The notes beneath the pieces are model-generated. The model was not told the origin of the DNA, made no database searches, and saw only the letters and a list, made by a program, of their open reading frames with translations. 30,602 nucleotides of DNA from Pseudomonadota bacterium (GTDB taxonomy: Bacteria > Pseudomonadota > Gammaproteobacteria > Xanthomonadales > Xanthomonadaceae), in assembly GCA_023388355.1 (NCBI GenBank), contig JAEWGI010000066.1, forward strand, positions 1-30,602, read 5' to 3'. Position 1 is the stretch's first letter, and each line of letters opens with the position of its first letter. The translations under genes were made by a program, and so were the position numbers. Of this stretch, positions 16,143 through 24,565 are shown piece after piece.

Positions 16143-17272
16143 ACACCATCCTGCGCTGGCTGCTGGACCTGTTCGCGCGCTTCGTGCGCACGCTCGACTG
16201 GCCGCTGCTGGCGGCGCTGCTGGCGCTGATGGGCATCGGCCTGGCGGTGCTGCACAGTGCCGGCGGGCAGAACATGGGACTGGTGAAGTCGCAGGCGGCG
16301 CGCTACGTGGTCGGCCTGGGGGCGATGTGGCTGCTGTCGCGGGTTCCGCCGCCGCCGCTGCGACGCGCCACCCCGGTGTTCTACATCATGTCGCTGCTGC
16401 CGCTGGTGGCGGTGCTGTTCGTGGGCACGGGGCGCAGCGGCGCGCACTGGATCGACCTGGGCCTGTTCTATTTCCAGCCGGCCGAACTGATGAAGCTCAG
16501 CCTGCCGATGATGGCGGCCTGGATCCTGAGCCAGGCGCCGCTGCCGCCGCGTCTGGGCACCGTGCTCGCTGCCGCCGCGGTGATCGCGCTGCCCGCCGCG
16601 CTGATCCTGCTGCAGCCCGATTTCGGCACCGCGATGCTGGTGGCGGCCAGCGGCGTGTTCGCGCTCTACCTGTCGGGCCTGTCCTGGGCCTGGTTCGTGG
16701 CTGCGGGCGCGGGCGCGGCGTCCGCGGCCGGGCTGGCGCTGTTCGCGCCGATCTCGTGGTTCTCGTTCCTGCGCCCCTACCAGCAGGACCGCATCCTCAC
16801 CTTCCGCGATCCGCAGAACGATCCGCTCGGCGCCGGCTGGAACATCATCCAGTCCAAGATCGCGATCGGCTCGGGCGGGCTGGGCGGGCAGGGCTGGGGC
16901 GAGGGCACCCAGTCGCACCTGGACTACGTGCCCGAACACACCACCGACTTCATCTTCGCGGTGCTGGCCGAGGAGTTCGGCTGGATCGGCGTGGCCACGG
17001 TGCTGGCGCTGTATGCCTTCGTCATCGGTCGCAGCCTGTGGATCGCGGCCGAGGCGCGCGATGCCTACGCCCGCATCCTCGCCGGCAGCCTGGCGCTGGC
17101 GCTGTTCGTGTACGTGGTGGTGAACGGCGGGATGATCTCGGGCCTGCTGCCGGTGGTGGGCGTGCCGATGCCGCTGCTGAGTTTCGGCGGAACCGCGGCG
17201 GTATCGCTGCTTGCCGGCATGGGCGTGGTGATGGCGGTGGGTGCGCATGGGCAGGCAAAGCGCAGTCGATAG
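16139..17272 (+). CDS. rodA: Peptidoglycan glycosyltransferase RodA (SEDS family)
   Basis: 377 residues. Inner-membrane polymerase of lipid II that pairs with PBP2 in lateral wall synthesis. About ten hydrophobic helices are visible. SEDS signatures: GRSGAHWIDLGLFYFQPAEL, ILLQPDFGTAMLV, YQQDRILTFRDPQNDPLGAG, NIIQSKIAIGSGGLGGQGW, then YVPEHTTDFIFAVLAEEFGW containing D270, which corresponds to the essential Asp of this loop in the family, and the C-terminal VVGVPMPLLSFGGTAAVSLL. The ATG at 16139 overlaps the mrdA stop, and no independent ribosome binding site exists because a repeat array lies directly upstream. Translation therefore probably depends on coupling. Confidence 0.97.
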   Translation: MNTILRWLLDLFARFVRTLDWPLLAALLALMGIGLAVLHSAGGQNMGLVKSQAARYVVGLGAMWLLSRVPPPPLRRATPVFYIMSLLPLVAVLFVGTGRSGAHWIDLGLFYFQPAELMKLSLPMMAAWILSQAPLPPRLGTVLAAAAVIALPAALILLQPDFGTAMLVAASGVFALYLSGLSWAWFVAAGAGAASAAGLALFAPISWFSFLRPYQQDRILTFRDPQNDPLGAGWNIIQSKIAIGSGGLGGQGWGEGTQSHLDYVPEHTTDFIFAVLAEEFGWIGVATVLALYAFVIGRSLWIAAEARDAYARILAGSLALALFVYVVVNGGMISGLLPVVGVPMPLLSFGGTAAVSLLAGMGVVMAVGAHGQAKRSR

Positions 17273-17331
17273 ATGCAGCCGCGTTGCGCTTCGTTCATGC
17301 GCGGGAAATCCTTCGCGCGCGAGGTGCGTGC

Positions 17332-17337
17332 TACCCT
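17332..17337 (+). promoter_or_regulatory. -10-like hexamer at the mltB start (leaderless candidate)
   Basis: TACCCT ends 7 nt before the ATG at 17345. No Shine-Dalgarno sequence lies in between. The match to TATAAT is moderate (TA---T). Confidence 0.3.
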
Positions 17338-17344
17338 CGCGCCG

Positions 17345-18484
17345 ATGATCCGACGCCCTGCAGCCGTCCTGCCCGTATTCACGCTGTCGGTCGCGCTGTA
17401 CGCATGCGCGACGCCGGCACCGCCACCGCCTCCGACGCCGTCCGAAGCTGCCGCGCCCGCGCCTGAAGCGGACGTGCAGGAACCCGCTGCGCCGGCGCTG
17501 CTGCCGAAGGTGCCGCAGCCGCCGGAGCGTCCGGTCGCGCCGCCGTCGGTGACCGATCCGGCGATCCCGCGCGAACAGCGGATCGAAGCCTTCGTCGACT
17601 ACACCGCCACCACCTACGGCGTGGATCGCGCCCTGATCCGCAGCGTGCTGGCGCAGGCGCAGAAGCGCCAGTCCATCGTCGACGCCATGAACCGCCCGGC
17701 CGAGGCGGTCAGGCAGTGGCACGACTACCGGCCGATCTTCCTCAACGACGCCCGCATCAGCGGGGGCGTGGCGTTCTACCGCCAGCACCGCGAGGCGCTC
17801 GACCGCGTGGCCGCCGAAACCGGCGTGCCGGCCGAAATCATCGTCGCCATCATCGGCGTGGAAACCAGCTACGGGCGGGTGACCGGCAACTACCGCGTGC
17901 TCGACGCCCTCTACACCCTGGCCTTCGACTTCCCCAGGCGCGCGCCGTTCTTCGCCGGCGAGCTGGCGCAGCTGTTCGCGCTGAAGAAGCAGGAGCCGCA
18001 GCTGGACCTGCTCGAACTCAAGGGCAGCTACGCCGGCGCCATGGGCCTGGGCCAGTTCATGCCGTCGAGCTACCGGCTGTGGGCGAAGGACGGCGACGGC
18101 GACGGCCGCCGCGACCTGCTCACCCACCTGCCGGACGTGTTCGCCTCGATCGCCAACTACTTCGTGGTCCACGGCTGGGAGCGCGACGGCGCCGTGGTCG
18201 CGCGTGCCGCGCGCGACGCGGATGCAGACGATTTCAAGCCCGAAACCTGGGACCCGGTCTACCCGCTGGCCGACCTTGCCGCGCGCGGCTACCGCCCGCA
18301 GCCCGGGCAGCCGGCGGCCGAAGGCGCGACCCTGCTCACCCTGCAGGGCGATGCCGGCCCCGAGTACTGGATCGCATACCGCAACTTCTACGTGATCACC
18401 CGCTACAACCGCTCGCCGATGTACTCGCTGTCGGTGTACCAGCTGTCGCAGGCGATCCGCGACGGGGCCGGGCCGGCGCGATGA
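17345..18484 (+). CDS. mltB: Membrane-bound lytic murein transglycosylase B
   Basis: 379 residues from the ATG at 17345. The open frame extends to 17273, but the upstream part lacks a signal. Lytic transglycosylases cleave the MurNAc-GlcNAc bond with formation of 1,6-anhydro-MurNAc. The signal peptide ends in a lipobox-like LYAC21 (Tyr at -2 is atypical but tolerated), followed by a Pro/Ala-rich linker. The catalytic domain carries IIGVE173-TSYG with the catalytic Glu, GNYRVLDALYTLAFDFPRR, LLELKGSYAGAMGLGQFMPS, and DGDGDGRRDLLTHLPDVFAS, which resembles the EF-hand-like calcium loop of Slt35/MltB. The stop overlaps the rlpA start by ATGA. Confidence 0.96.
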   Translation: MIRRPAAVLPVFTLSVALYACATPAPPPPPTPSEAAAPAPEADVQEPAAPALLPKVPQPPERPVAPPSVTDPAIPREQRIEAFVDYTATTYGVDRALIRSVLAQAQKRQSIVDAMNRPAEAVRQWHDYRPIFLNDARISGGVAFYRQHREALDRVAAETGVPAEIIVAIIGVETSYGRVTGNYRVLDALYTLAFDFPRRAPFFAGELAQLFALKKQEPQLDLLELKGSYAGAMGLGQFMPSSYRLWAKDGDGDGRRDLLTHLPDVFASIANYFVVHGWERDGAVVARAARDADADDFKPETWDPVYPLADLAARGYRPQPGQPAAEGATLLTLQGDAGPEYWIAYRNFYVITRYNRSPMYSLSVYQLSQAIRDGAGPAR

Positions 18485-19794
18485 GGCGGCTGCTGCCGCT
18501 GCTGGCGGTGCTGCTGCTGGCCGGATGCGCGGGCACCGCGAAGAAGCCCTCCGGCAGCGGCGACGGCCGCACGGTGGCGCCGGCGACGGCACGGGCGCCG
18601 GACTGCACCGGCTTCAAGCCCTATCCGCCCGCGCAGGAGGATCCGTCCACCCGCGGCAACTACGTGGCCGGGGGCCTGTATCGGCCCGGGGTCAGCGACA
18701 CCACGCCCGACTACGTGCCCAACGTGGCCTGCATCCCCGAGCCGGCGGTGGTCCACGAACCGCCCTCGGCCTACGGCAACCGCTCTCCCTACAAGGTGCT
18801 GGGCAAGTCCTACCGCGTGCTCGATTCGAGCGAGGGCTTCGTCGAAACCGGGCTGGCCTCCTACTACGGCAACAAGTTCCACGGCCGCAGGACCTCCAAC
18901 CAGGAGGTCTACGACATGTACGCGTTCACCGCCGCGCACAAGTCGCTGCCGCTGCCCAGCTTCGCGCGCGTGACCAACCTGGAGAACGGGCGTTCGGTGG
19001 TGGTGCGGGTGAACGATCGCGGCCCCTTCCACGAAGGCCGGGTGATCGACCTGAGCTATGCCGCTGCGGTCCGGCTCGACATCCACAGGCGCGGCACCGG
19101 CCGGGTCGAGGTGCGAGCGCTGCGGCCGGGCGATACCGGCACCCTGCAGGCGGCGGCGCCGACGCCGACGCCGGCGCCTGCGGCCTCCGCGCCGCCGAGC
19201 GGGATGGACGCGCTGGTGCAGCGGCTGCCGGATGTGCCGGATGCGCCGGCAGCCACCGCCACCCGGGCCGCCGCGGCAGCGGTCACGGTGGCATCCGTCG
19301 CCGCCCCGGCGCCGGCCGGACGCCGCACCGGCCTGGCCGACCATCCCGGCTACGGCCGCGAGGAAGACCGCTTCCGCATGGTCGACGAAGGTGGCCGCGT
19401 GCGCAGCGCGGACGAATTCGATGCCTGGATGCGCGCCCGCAACGCGCGCCGGGATGCCGCGGCGGCAGTCTCCGTCGGGTCCGCCGTCCCGGCCGCGACC
19501 GCGCCCGCCGCGGCGACAGTCGACGCCGCCGCCGCATCGCCGCCCGTGCAGGCGGCGACCGCCGACGCGGTGACGCTGCAGGTCGGCGTGTTCTCGGTGC
19601 GCGACAACGCCGAACGCACCCTGTCCGTGCTGCGCGGCGCCGGCATCGCCCAGGCGTGGATCCAGGACGTGGCCAGCGCCGGACGCACGCTGTGGCGCGT
19701 GCGCGTGGGCCCGGTCGGGCAGGCCGCGATGGCGGAACTCGCCGACCGCGTCTCGGGTCTGGGACTGGGCATGCCGCAGGTCGTTCGCGAGTAG
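18481..19794 (+). CDS. rlpA: RlpA-family septal-ring lytic transglycosylase, SPOR-domain lipoprotein
   Basis: 437 residues. The lipobox LLAGC16 indicates an outer-membrane lipoprotein. The double-psi beta-barrel domain is at about residues 119-205 (GLASYYGNKFHGRRTSNQEV, YAFTAAHKSLPLPSFARVTN, VVVRVNDRGPFHEGRVIDLS). In Pseudomonas aeruginosa, RlpA cleaves peptidoglycan lacking stem peptides. A long Ala/Pro-rich linker (about 215-355) follows. The C-terminal SPOR domain (about 360-436, VTLQVGVFSVRDNAERTLSV to MPQVVRE) targets denuded glycan at the septum. Start ATG at 18481 overlaps the mltB stop. The N-terminal extension between the lipobox and the barrel (DCTGFKPYPPAQEDPSTRGN, repeated Pro/Tyr motifs) is longer than in short RlpA proteins. 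Confidence 0.95.
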   Translation: MRRLLPLLAVLLLAGCAGTAKKPSGSGDGRTVAPATARAPDCTGFKPYPPAQEDPSTRGNYVAGGLYRPGVSDTTPDYVPNVACIPEPAVVHEPPSAYGNRSPYKVLGKSYRVLDSSEGFVETGLASYYGNKFHGRRTSNQEVYDMYAFTAAHKSLPLPSFARVTNLENGRSVVVRVNDRGPFHEGRVIDLSYAAAVRLDIHRRGTGRVEVRALRPGDTGTLQAAAPTPTPAPAASAPPSGMDALVQRLPDVPDAPAATATRAAAAAVTVASVAAPAPAGRRTGLADHPGYGREEDRFRMVDEGGRVRSADEFDAWMRARNARRDAAAAVSVGSAVPAATAPAAATVDAAAASPPVQAATADAVTLQVGVFSVRDNAERTLSVLRGAGIAQAWIQDVASAGRTLWRVRVGPVGQAAMAELADRVSGLGLGMPQVVRE

Positions 19795-19889
19795 ACTTTT
19801 CCGTTTTCCCGTTCCATTCCCGTCCGCGCCCCGCTGTCGGGCCATCCCGACCGGCCAGGGAGGACCGGGCCACCGGAGTACCCAGTTCG

Positions 19890-21107
19890 ATGAAATCCGC
19901 TGTTGTCTTCCACCGCTTCGCCGTGGCCGCGCTGGCCACCCTTGCCATCGGCCTCGCAGTTGCGCAGGACGCGCCGACCCCGGCGCCCGCGCCGGCCGCC
20001 GATCCCGTCGAGGCCCTGCCCACGCCGCCGCCACCGACGGTGACCGGGACGGCCTGGGTGCTGATGGACCATGAAAGCGGCCAGGTGCTGGCCGGCGAGA
20101 ACATCGACCAGCGGGTGGAACCTGCCAGCATCACCAAGGTGCTGACCAGCTACGTGATCGCGGCCGAGATCAAGGCCGGCAAGGTCAGCCCCGACGACCA
20201 GGTGATGATGAGCGAGAACGCCTGGCGCAAGGGCGGCGCGGGTACCGACGGCAGCTACAGCGGATTCCCGGTGAACCAGACCGCATCGCTGCTGGAGATG
20301 GAGAAGGGCATGGTGGTGCAGTCGGGCAACGACGCCGCGATCGCCCTGGCCGAGCACGTCGCCGGCAGCGAGGAGGCCTTTGCCGCGCTGATGAACGCCT
20401 ATGCCAAGCGCATCGGCATGACCAACTCCCACTTCGTCAACTCGCACGGCCTGTCCGAGCCCGAGCACTACTCGACCCCGCGCGACCTGGCCCTGCTGGG
20501 CAGCGCGATGGCGCGCGACTTCCCCGAGGAGTATGGCTACAACGCGATCAAGGAGTTCACCGTCGGCCCGATCACCCAGCGCAACCGCAACCTGCTGCTG
20601 TGGCGCGACGACAGCGTGGACGGGATCAAGACCGGCCACCATTCCGGCGCCGGCTACTGCCTGATGGCGTCGGCCAAGCGCGGCGACCAGCGCCTGGTCT
20701 CGGTGGTGATGGGCTCCACCGGCGAGAGCCAGCGCGCCACCGACTCGCTGGCGCTGCTGAACTGGGGCTTCCGCTTCCACGAGACCCATCGCCTGTACGA
20801 CGCCGACAAGCCCGTGTCGACCCAGAAGGTATGGAAGGGGCGTGTGAACGAGGTCAGGCTTGGGGTCGTCGAGCCGCTGCTGGTGAGCCTGCCGCGCGGC
20901 CGCTACCAGCAGCTCCAGCCCTCGATGGACGTGCCGGCCACCCTGGTCGCGCCGATCGCCAAGGGCCAGGAGATCGGCAAGGTGCGGGTCACGCTGGACG
21001 GCAAGGTGGTGGCCGAGCGGCCGCTGGTGGCGCTGGAGGCGGTCGAGGAAGCCGGTTTCTTCAAGCGCCTGTGGCATGAATTCCTGATGTGGTGGAACTC
21101 CGACTGA
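19890..21107 (+). CDS. dacA: D-alanyl-D-alanine carboxypeptidase (PBP5/6-type)
   Basis: 405 residues. Periplasmic D,D-carboxypeptidase that removes the terminal D-Ala from stem pentapeptides. Signal peptide to about residue 26 (LAVA-QDA), then a Pro/Ala spacer. Active-site motifs: S80-I-T-K83, S145-G-N147, and K247-T-G249. The second, beta-rich domain (about 290-385) is followed by a C-terminal amphipathic helix rich in Trp and Phe (FFKRLWHEFLMWWNSD), the membrane anchor typical of this group. The gene may also be called dacC in related genomes. A GGAG lies about 12 nt upstream of the ATG. TAGACT at 19792-19797, over the rlpA stop, could be a -10 element. Confidence 0.96.
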   Translation: MKSAVVFHRFAVAALATLAIGLAVAQDAPTPAPAPAADPVEALPTPPPPTVTGTAWVLMDHESGQVLAGENIDQRVEPASITKVLTSYVIAAEIKAGKVSPDDQVMMSENAWRKGGAGTDGSYSGFPVNQTASLLEMEKGMVVQSGNDAAIALAEHVAGSEEAFAALMNAYAKRIGMTNSHFVNSHGLSEPEHYSTPRDLALLGSAMARDFPEEYGYNAIKEFTVGPITQRNRNLLLWRDDSVDGIKTGHHSGAGYCLMASAKRGDQRLVSVVMGSTGESQRATDSLALLNWGFRFHETHRLYDADKPVSTQKVWKGRVNEVRLGVVEPLLVSLPRGRYQQLQPSMDVPATLVAPIAKGQEIGKVRVTLDGKVVAERPLVALEAVEEAGFFKRLWHEFLMWWNSD

Positions 21108-21124
21108 GGCCTGCTGGCCGGGCG

Positions 21125-21152
21125 CGGACAGGTTCCGCGTGTTTGCTAAGAT
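21125..21152 (+). promoter_or_regulatory. Promoter candidate for the CsgG-like gene
   Basis: CGGACA (21125-21130) and TAAGAT (21147-21152) are 16 nt apart, each matching four of six consensus positions. Predicted transcription start is near 21159, giving a leader of about 100 nt before the ATG at 21261. Confidence 0.4.
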
Positions 21153-21260
21153 CGGTGCGCGGCCGGGGTGCGGGAATGCGTCCCCGCCGGCAACGGGGGC
21201 GGACGCGCAACGCGTCCGGGCAAACATTCATCGGTCAGGAAGAAGTCGAGGGGTATCAGA

Positions 21261-22223
21261 ATGTCCGGATTCACTGGCAGGCGCGCGCTCACGCTCGCGC
21301 TCTCGGCGGTCGCGATGGTCGCGGCAGCCACACCCGCGCTGGCACAGCGCCAGAGCGCACAGGAACGTCGCCAGGAGCAGCAGGCGCAGATCCCGGTTTG
21401 CGCGCAGCCGCTGGGCGCGATCTCGGTGATCGAGCCGGAGGACGGCGTGCACTGGTGGAGCGGCCAGCAGCTGCCCGCGCCGTCGCGCCTGATCAAGGTG
21501 TTCGTCAACAAGTCGCGCTGCTTCACCCTGGTCGACCGTGGCGCCGGCCTCGGCGCGGCCATGCGCGAGCGCGACCTTGGCGCCGGCGGCGAACTGCGCA
21601 ACCGCTCCAACATCGGCAAGGGCCAGATGAAAGCGGCCGACTACGTGCTGGTGCCCGACCTGGTCGGCGCCAACAGCAACGCCGGAGGCAACGCGGTGGG
21701 TGGCCTGCTGGGCGGGCTGATCGGTGGCCGTGCCGGTGCGCTCGTCGGCGGCCTGAACTTCAAGAAGAAGACCGCCGACGTGGTGCTCACCGTCACCGAC
21801 GTGCGCTCGTCCGAGCAGGTGGCGATGGCCGAAGGCAGCGCCAAGAAGACCGACATCGGCTGGGGCGCGGGCGGCGGCCTGTTCGGCGGCAGCGGCCTGG
21901 GCGCCGCCGGCGTCGGCGGCTACGCCAACACCGAGCTCGGCCAGGTCATCACCCTGGCCTACCTGCAGGCCTACACCGACCTGGTCGCCCAGCTCGGCGG
22001 CCTGCCCGACAACGCCTCGGCCGCCAACGCACAGCAGGCGGTCACCGTGACCAAGCCCGCGCGCCTGTTCACCGGTCCGGACGGCAAGGGCGTGGTGCGT
22101 TCGCTGGACGTGGGGATGATGCTGTATCCCACCGGCGAGAAGGAGGGCATGATGTGGGAAGTCGAGGACGAGCTGGGCAACAAGGGCTGGGTCTCCTCCA
22201 GCCTGCTGCAGCTCTCGCGCTGA
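21261..22223 (+). CDS. Exported CsgG-like protein with C-terminal SH3-like segment
   Basis: 320 residues from the ATG at 21261 with GAGG about 9 nt upstream. Sec signal peptide (MSGFTGRRALTLALSAVAMV to ALA-Q at about residue 29). The central part resembles the CsgG/HfaB fold: LIKVFVNKSRCFTLVDRGAG, a regulator-like AMRERDLGAGGELR, ADYVLVPDLVGANSNAGGNA, a Gly-rich stretch with VGGLLGGLIGGRAGALVGG, and DVVLTVTDVRSSEQVAMAEG. CsgG forms the curli secretion pore as a lipoprotein, whereas this protein has no lipobox cysteine. The last 60 residues (VTKPARLFTGPDGKGVVRSL to GWVSSSLLQLSR) look like a bacterial SH3 domain. No curlin gene is nearby, so a role in curli is not supported. It sits between dacA and ybeD with its own promoter and terminator. 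Confidence 0.82.
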   Translation: MSGFTGRRALTLALSAVAMVAAATPALAQRQSAQERRQEQQAQIPVCAQPLGAISVIEPEDGVHWWSGQQLPAPSRLIKVFVNKSRCFTLVDRGAGLGAAMRERDLGAGGELRNRSNIGKGQMKAADYVLVPDLVGANSNAGGNAVGGLLGGLIGGRAGALVGGLNFKKKTADVVLTVTDVRSSEQVAMAEGSAKKTDIGWGAGGGLFGGSGLGAAGVGGYANTELGQVITLAYLQAYTDLVAQLGGLPDNASAANAQQAVTVTKPARLFTGPDGKGVVRSLDVGMMLYPTGEKEGMMWEVEDELGNKGWVSSSLLQLSR

Positions 22224-22239
22224 GCCACGCGCGATGATC

Positions 22240-22271
22240 CGGAAGGCCGCCGCACTGGCGGCCTTCCGCGT
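22240..22271 (+). terminator. Intrinsic terminator after the CsgG-like gene
   Basis: A perfect 12-bp stem (22240-22251 with 22257-22268, loop GCACT) starts 17 nt after the stop and is followed by CGTTTG. The T-tract is short, but the GC-rich stem is strong. Confidence 0.7.
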
Positions 22272-22275
22272 TTGC

Positions 22276-22309
22276 GGGCCCGGGGTTTGGGCGCGGGTTT
22301 GGGTTCGGG
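22276..22309 (+). other. Six-run G-quadruplex motif upstream of ybeD
   Basis: G-runs at 22276-22278, 22282-22285, 22289-22291, 22295-22297, 22301-22303 and 22307-22309 are separated by 3-nt spacers (CCC, TTT, CGC, TTT, TTC). This satisfies the classical G3N1-7 rule on the coding strand. It overlaps the -35 region of the ybeD promoter candidate. Confidence 0.75.
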
Positions 22310-22327
22310 CCTGGCCGCCACCATAAT
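22299..22327 (+). promoter_or_regulatory. ybeD-lipBA promoter candidate (leaderless)
   Basis: TTGGGT (22299-22304) and CATAAT (22322-22327) are exactly 17 nt apart. The -10 element ends 6 nt before the ATG at 22334, so the transcript may begin at the start codon. No Shine-Dalgarno fits between. Confidence 0.45.
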
Positions 22328-22333
22328 TGGCGG

Positions 22334-22612
22334 ATGGACATCCAGTCAGACAATCCCGAACACGGCTTCCAGTTCCCCGGCGTCTTCGAGATCAGCGCGA
22401 TGGGCGCGGTCGGAGCGGGCCTGGAATCGGAGATCCCGCGCCTGCTCGCCGATGCCGGGCTTGAAGTGGTGGAGGGCAGCGTGTCCACGCGCCCCTCCAG
22501 CGGCGGGCGCTACGTCGCGGTGAAGCTGCGCTTCCGCGCCGCCGATCGCGCCGAATACGAGGCCGCGCACGAGGCCCTGCGCTCGCACCCGGAAGTGAAG
22601 TGGACGCTGTAG
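22334..22612 (+). CDS. ybeD: YbeD-family protein (DUF493), linked to lipoate biosynthesis
   Basis: 92 residues, the normal size of this family (about 90). An ACT-like small cytoplasmic alpha/beta protein of unproven function, habitually encoded directly before lipB. Family signatures: [20 protein letters not shown] near the N-terminus, the variable [20 protein letters not shown] segment, and the C-terminal [18 protein letters not shown]. It overlaps the lipB GTG start by 13 nt and is probably the first gene of a ybeD-lipB-lipA operon with a start possibly on a leaderless mRNA. Confidence 0.94.
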   Translation: MDIQSDNPEHGFQFPGVFEISAMGAVGAGLESEIPRLLADAGLEVVEGSVSTRPSSGGRYVAVKLRFRAADRAEYEAAHEALRSHPEVKWTL

Positions 22613-23295
22613 CGCCGCCCACCGCCTGCCTGGTCCGCGACCTCGGTCGCCAGCGCTACGAACCCGTCTGGCGCGCGATGCAGCGCTTCACCGACGCGCG
22701 CGACGGGGATTCGCTCGACGAGCTGTGGCTGGTCGAACACGATCCGGTCTTCACCCTCGGCCAGGCCGGCAAGCCCGAACACGTGCTTGGCGCCGGCGAC
22801 ATCCCGGTGCTGCACGTCGACCGCGGCGGCCAGGTGACCTACCACGGGCCGGGCCAGATCGTGGCGTATCCGCTGCTCGACCTGCGGCGCATGAAGCTGG
22901 GCGTGCGCGACTACGTGTGCCGGATCGAGCAGGCGGTGATCGACACCCTGCTGGAGTGGAACATCGTCGCCGCGCGCCGCGAGGGCGCGCCGGGCGTGTA
23001 CGTGGCCGGCGCCAAGGTCGCCGCGCTCGGCATCCGCGTGCGCCACGGCCGCAGTTTCCACGGGCTGGCCTTCAACATCGCCATGGACCTGGAGCCCTTC
23101 GGCCGCATCAATCCCTGCGGCTACGCCGGGCTGCAGGTGACCTCGATGCTAGACTTGGGCGGTCCGTCGGGCATGGACGCGGTCAAGCCGGTCCTGCTGG
23201 ACGAACTGGCCCGGCAGTTCGGGATGGCGCTGCAGCCCGCGCCGGCGCCCGACCTGGCCAACCCCATTCCCACCGCCGCGGCACGCGCCGCCTGA
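22600..23295 (+). CDS. lipB: Lipoyl(octanoyl) transferase LipB
   Basis: 231 residues from GTG at 22600, inside the end of ybeD, with GGAAG about 5 nt upstream. LipB transfers octanoyl from acyl carrier protein to the lipoyl domains of 2-oxoacid dehydrogenases and GcvH. Signatures: [40 protein letters not shown], the lysine K139 in [26 protein letters not shown], and the catalytic C173 in [12 protein letters not shown]. The C-terminal Ala/Pro-rich 20 residues are dispensable-looking. lipA follows 6 nt later. Confidence 0.97.
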   Translation: MDAVAPPTACLVRDLGRQRYEPVWRAMQRFTDARDGDSLDELWLVEHDPVFTLGQAGKPEHVLGAGDIPVLHVDRGGQVTYHGPGQIVAYPLLDLRRMKLGVRDYVCRIEQAVIDTLLEWNIVAARREGAPGVYVAGAKVAALGIRVRHGRSFHGLAFNIAMDLEPFGRINPCGYAGLQVTSMLDLGGPSGMDAVKPVLLDELARQFGMALQPAPAPDLANPIPTAAARAA

Positions 23296-23301
23296 GCCGT
23301 C

Positions 23302-24309
23302 ATGTCCGAGTCCAGCCCGCGCTCCATTCCCCTGCAGGTCGTGCAGCCGCCCGCGCCCGCGCCGCTCCAGGAGGGTGTCAAGCAGGTGGCCGGCGACAAG
23401 ATCGCGCGCTCGCCGGTGGAATTCGTGGACGCGCCGGTGCTGCGCAAGCCATCGTGGATCCGGGTGCGGATTCCGTCCAACGGCGCGGTCGCCGCGCTCA
23501 AGTCCAAGCTGCGCAAGAACCGCCTGGTCACCGTGTGCGAGGAAGCCAGCTGCCCGAACATCCACGAATGCTTCGGCCACGGCACCGCGACGTTCATGAT
23601 CCTGGGCGAGGTGTGCACCCGCCGCTGCAGCTTCTGCGACGTCGCCCACGGCCGGCCCAAGCCGCCGGATGCGTCCGAACCGCTGAACCTGGCCAACACC
23701 ATCGCCGACATGGGCCTGAAGTACGTGGTCATCACCTCGGTCGACCGCGACGACCTGCGCGACGGCGGCGCCCAGCATTTCGTCGACTGCATCCGCGCGG
23801 TGCGCGAGCAGTCGCCGGCGATCCGAATCGAGATCCTCACCCCCGACTTCCGCGGCCGCGGCCGCATGGAGCGCGCGCTGGAGATCCTCGCCGCCGCCCC
23901 GCCCGACGTGTTCAACCACAACGTCGAGACCGTGCCGGAGCTGTACCGCAACGTGCGCCCCGGCGCCGACTACCAGTGGTCGCTGACCCTGCTTTCGAGG
24001 TTCAAGGCGCAGCATCCGGGCGTACCGACCAAGTCCGGGATCATGCTCGGCCTGGGCGAGACCATGGAGCAGGTCCAGGGCACCCTGCGCGACCTGCGCG
24101 CGCACGACGTGGAAATGATCACCATCGGCCAGTACCTGCAGCCCAGCCCGCACCACCACCCGGTGCTGCGCTACTGGACTCCCGAGGAGTTCAAGGCGCT
24201 GGAGGACTACGGCATGTCGCTGGGCTTCAGCCACGTCGCTTCCGGCCCGCTGGTGCGCTCGTCCTACCACGCCGACCGCCAGGCGATGGAGGCCGGCCTC
24301 GCCGGCTGA
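23302..24309 (+). CDS. lipA: Lipoyl synthase LipA (radical SAM)
   Basis: 335 residues. Inserts two sulphur atoms into protein-bound octanoyl to make lipoyl. Both iron-sulphur sites are present: auxiliary-cluster cysteines C79, C84 and C90 (C-x4-C-x5-C) and radical-SAM C105-x3-C109-x2-C112. Other family segments: [102 protein letters not shown], and C-terminal RSSYHAD with the conserved Ser of the auxiliary cluster. The N-terminal 50 residues are the usual family extension. Only 6 nt separate it from lipB, so they share an mRNA. Confidence 0.98.
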   Translation: MSESSPRSIPLQVVQPPAPAPLQEGVKQVAGDKIARSPVEFVDAPVLRKPSWIRVRIPSNGAVAALKSKLRKNRLVTVCEEASCPNIHECFGHGTATFMILGEVCTRRCSFCDVAHGRPKPPDASEPLNLANTIADMGLKYVVITSVDRDDLRDGGAQHFVDCIRAVREQSPAIRIEILTPDFRGRGRMERALEILAAAPPDVFNHNVETVPELYRNVRPGADYQWSLTLLSRFKAQHPGVPTKSGIMLGLGETMEQVQGTLRDLRAHDVEMITIGQYLQPSPHHHPVLRYWTPEEFKALEDYGMSLGFSHVASGPLVRSSYHADRQAMEAGLAG

Positions 24310-24565
24310 GCGCGGTTTTCCCGCTCGCCACGCCGCCGCTGCCGTGGCGCTGGCCGGCCCGGCCCGGCCACCGTTCAGGCGCTGCGCAGCGGACCCGGGC
24401 GCGGCCGAAGCGGTGGAAACAGGTCGTGCCATCATCGTTCACATGCCCGCAAGCCACGCCCGCTAGAGTGGGTCCGGCCCCGCAACTTTATGCACTGCCG
24501 CGGTGTCGAAGCGGGGCCGCACAATGGATGCGGCGCCCCCAGGTCTTATCCCAGGATCGTTTCCG
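24310..24565 (+). other. lipA-prc spacer with a -10 candidate
   Basis: 256 nt without a supported gene. The end holds TAGAGT at 24464-24469, a possible -10 element giving a leader of about 90 nt for prc. TTCACA at 24438-24443 is too far (20 nt) for a standard -35. GC-rich repeats of GGCCCGGCC type at about 24352-24368 could fold, but no T-tract follows. Confidence 0.35.

Noticed and set aside
15905..18592. 895-residue minus-strand open frame opposite rodA and mltB
   Set aside because: Shadow of RodA, MltB and the RlpA start, all with intact signatures. No ribosome binding site or domain.
21261..22223. Calling this gene csgG and inferring a curli system
   Set aside because: No lipobox, an extra SH3-like end, and no csgA/B/E/F-like genes nearby.
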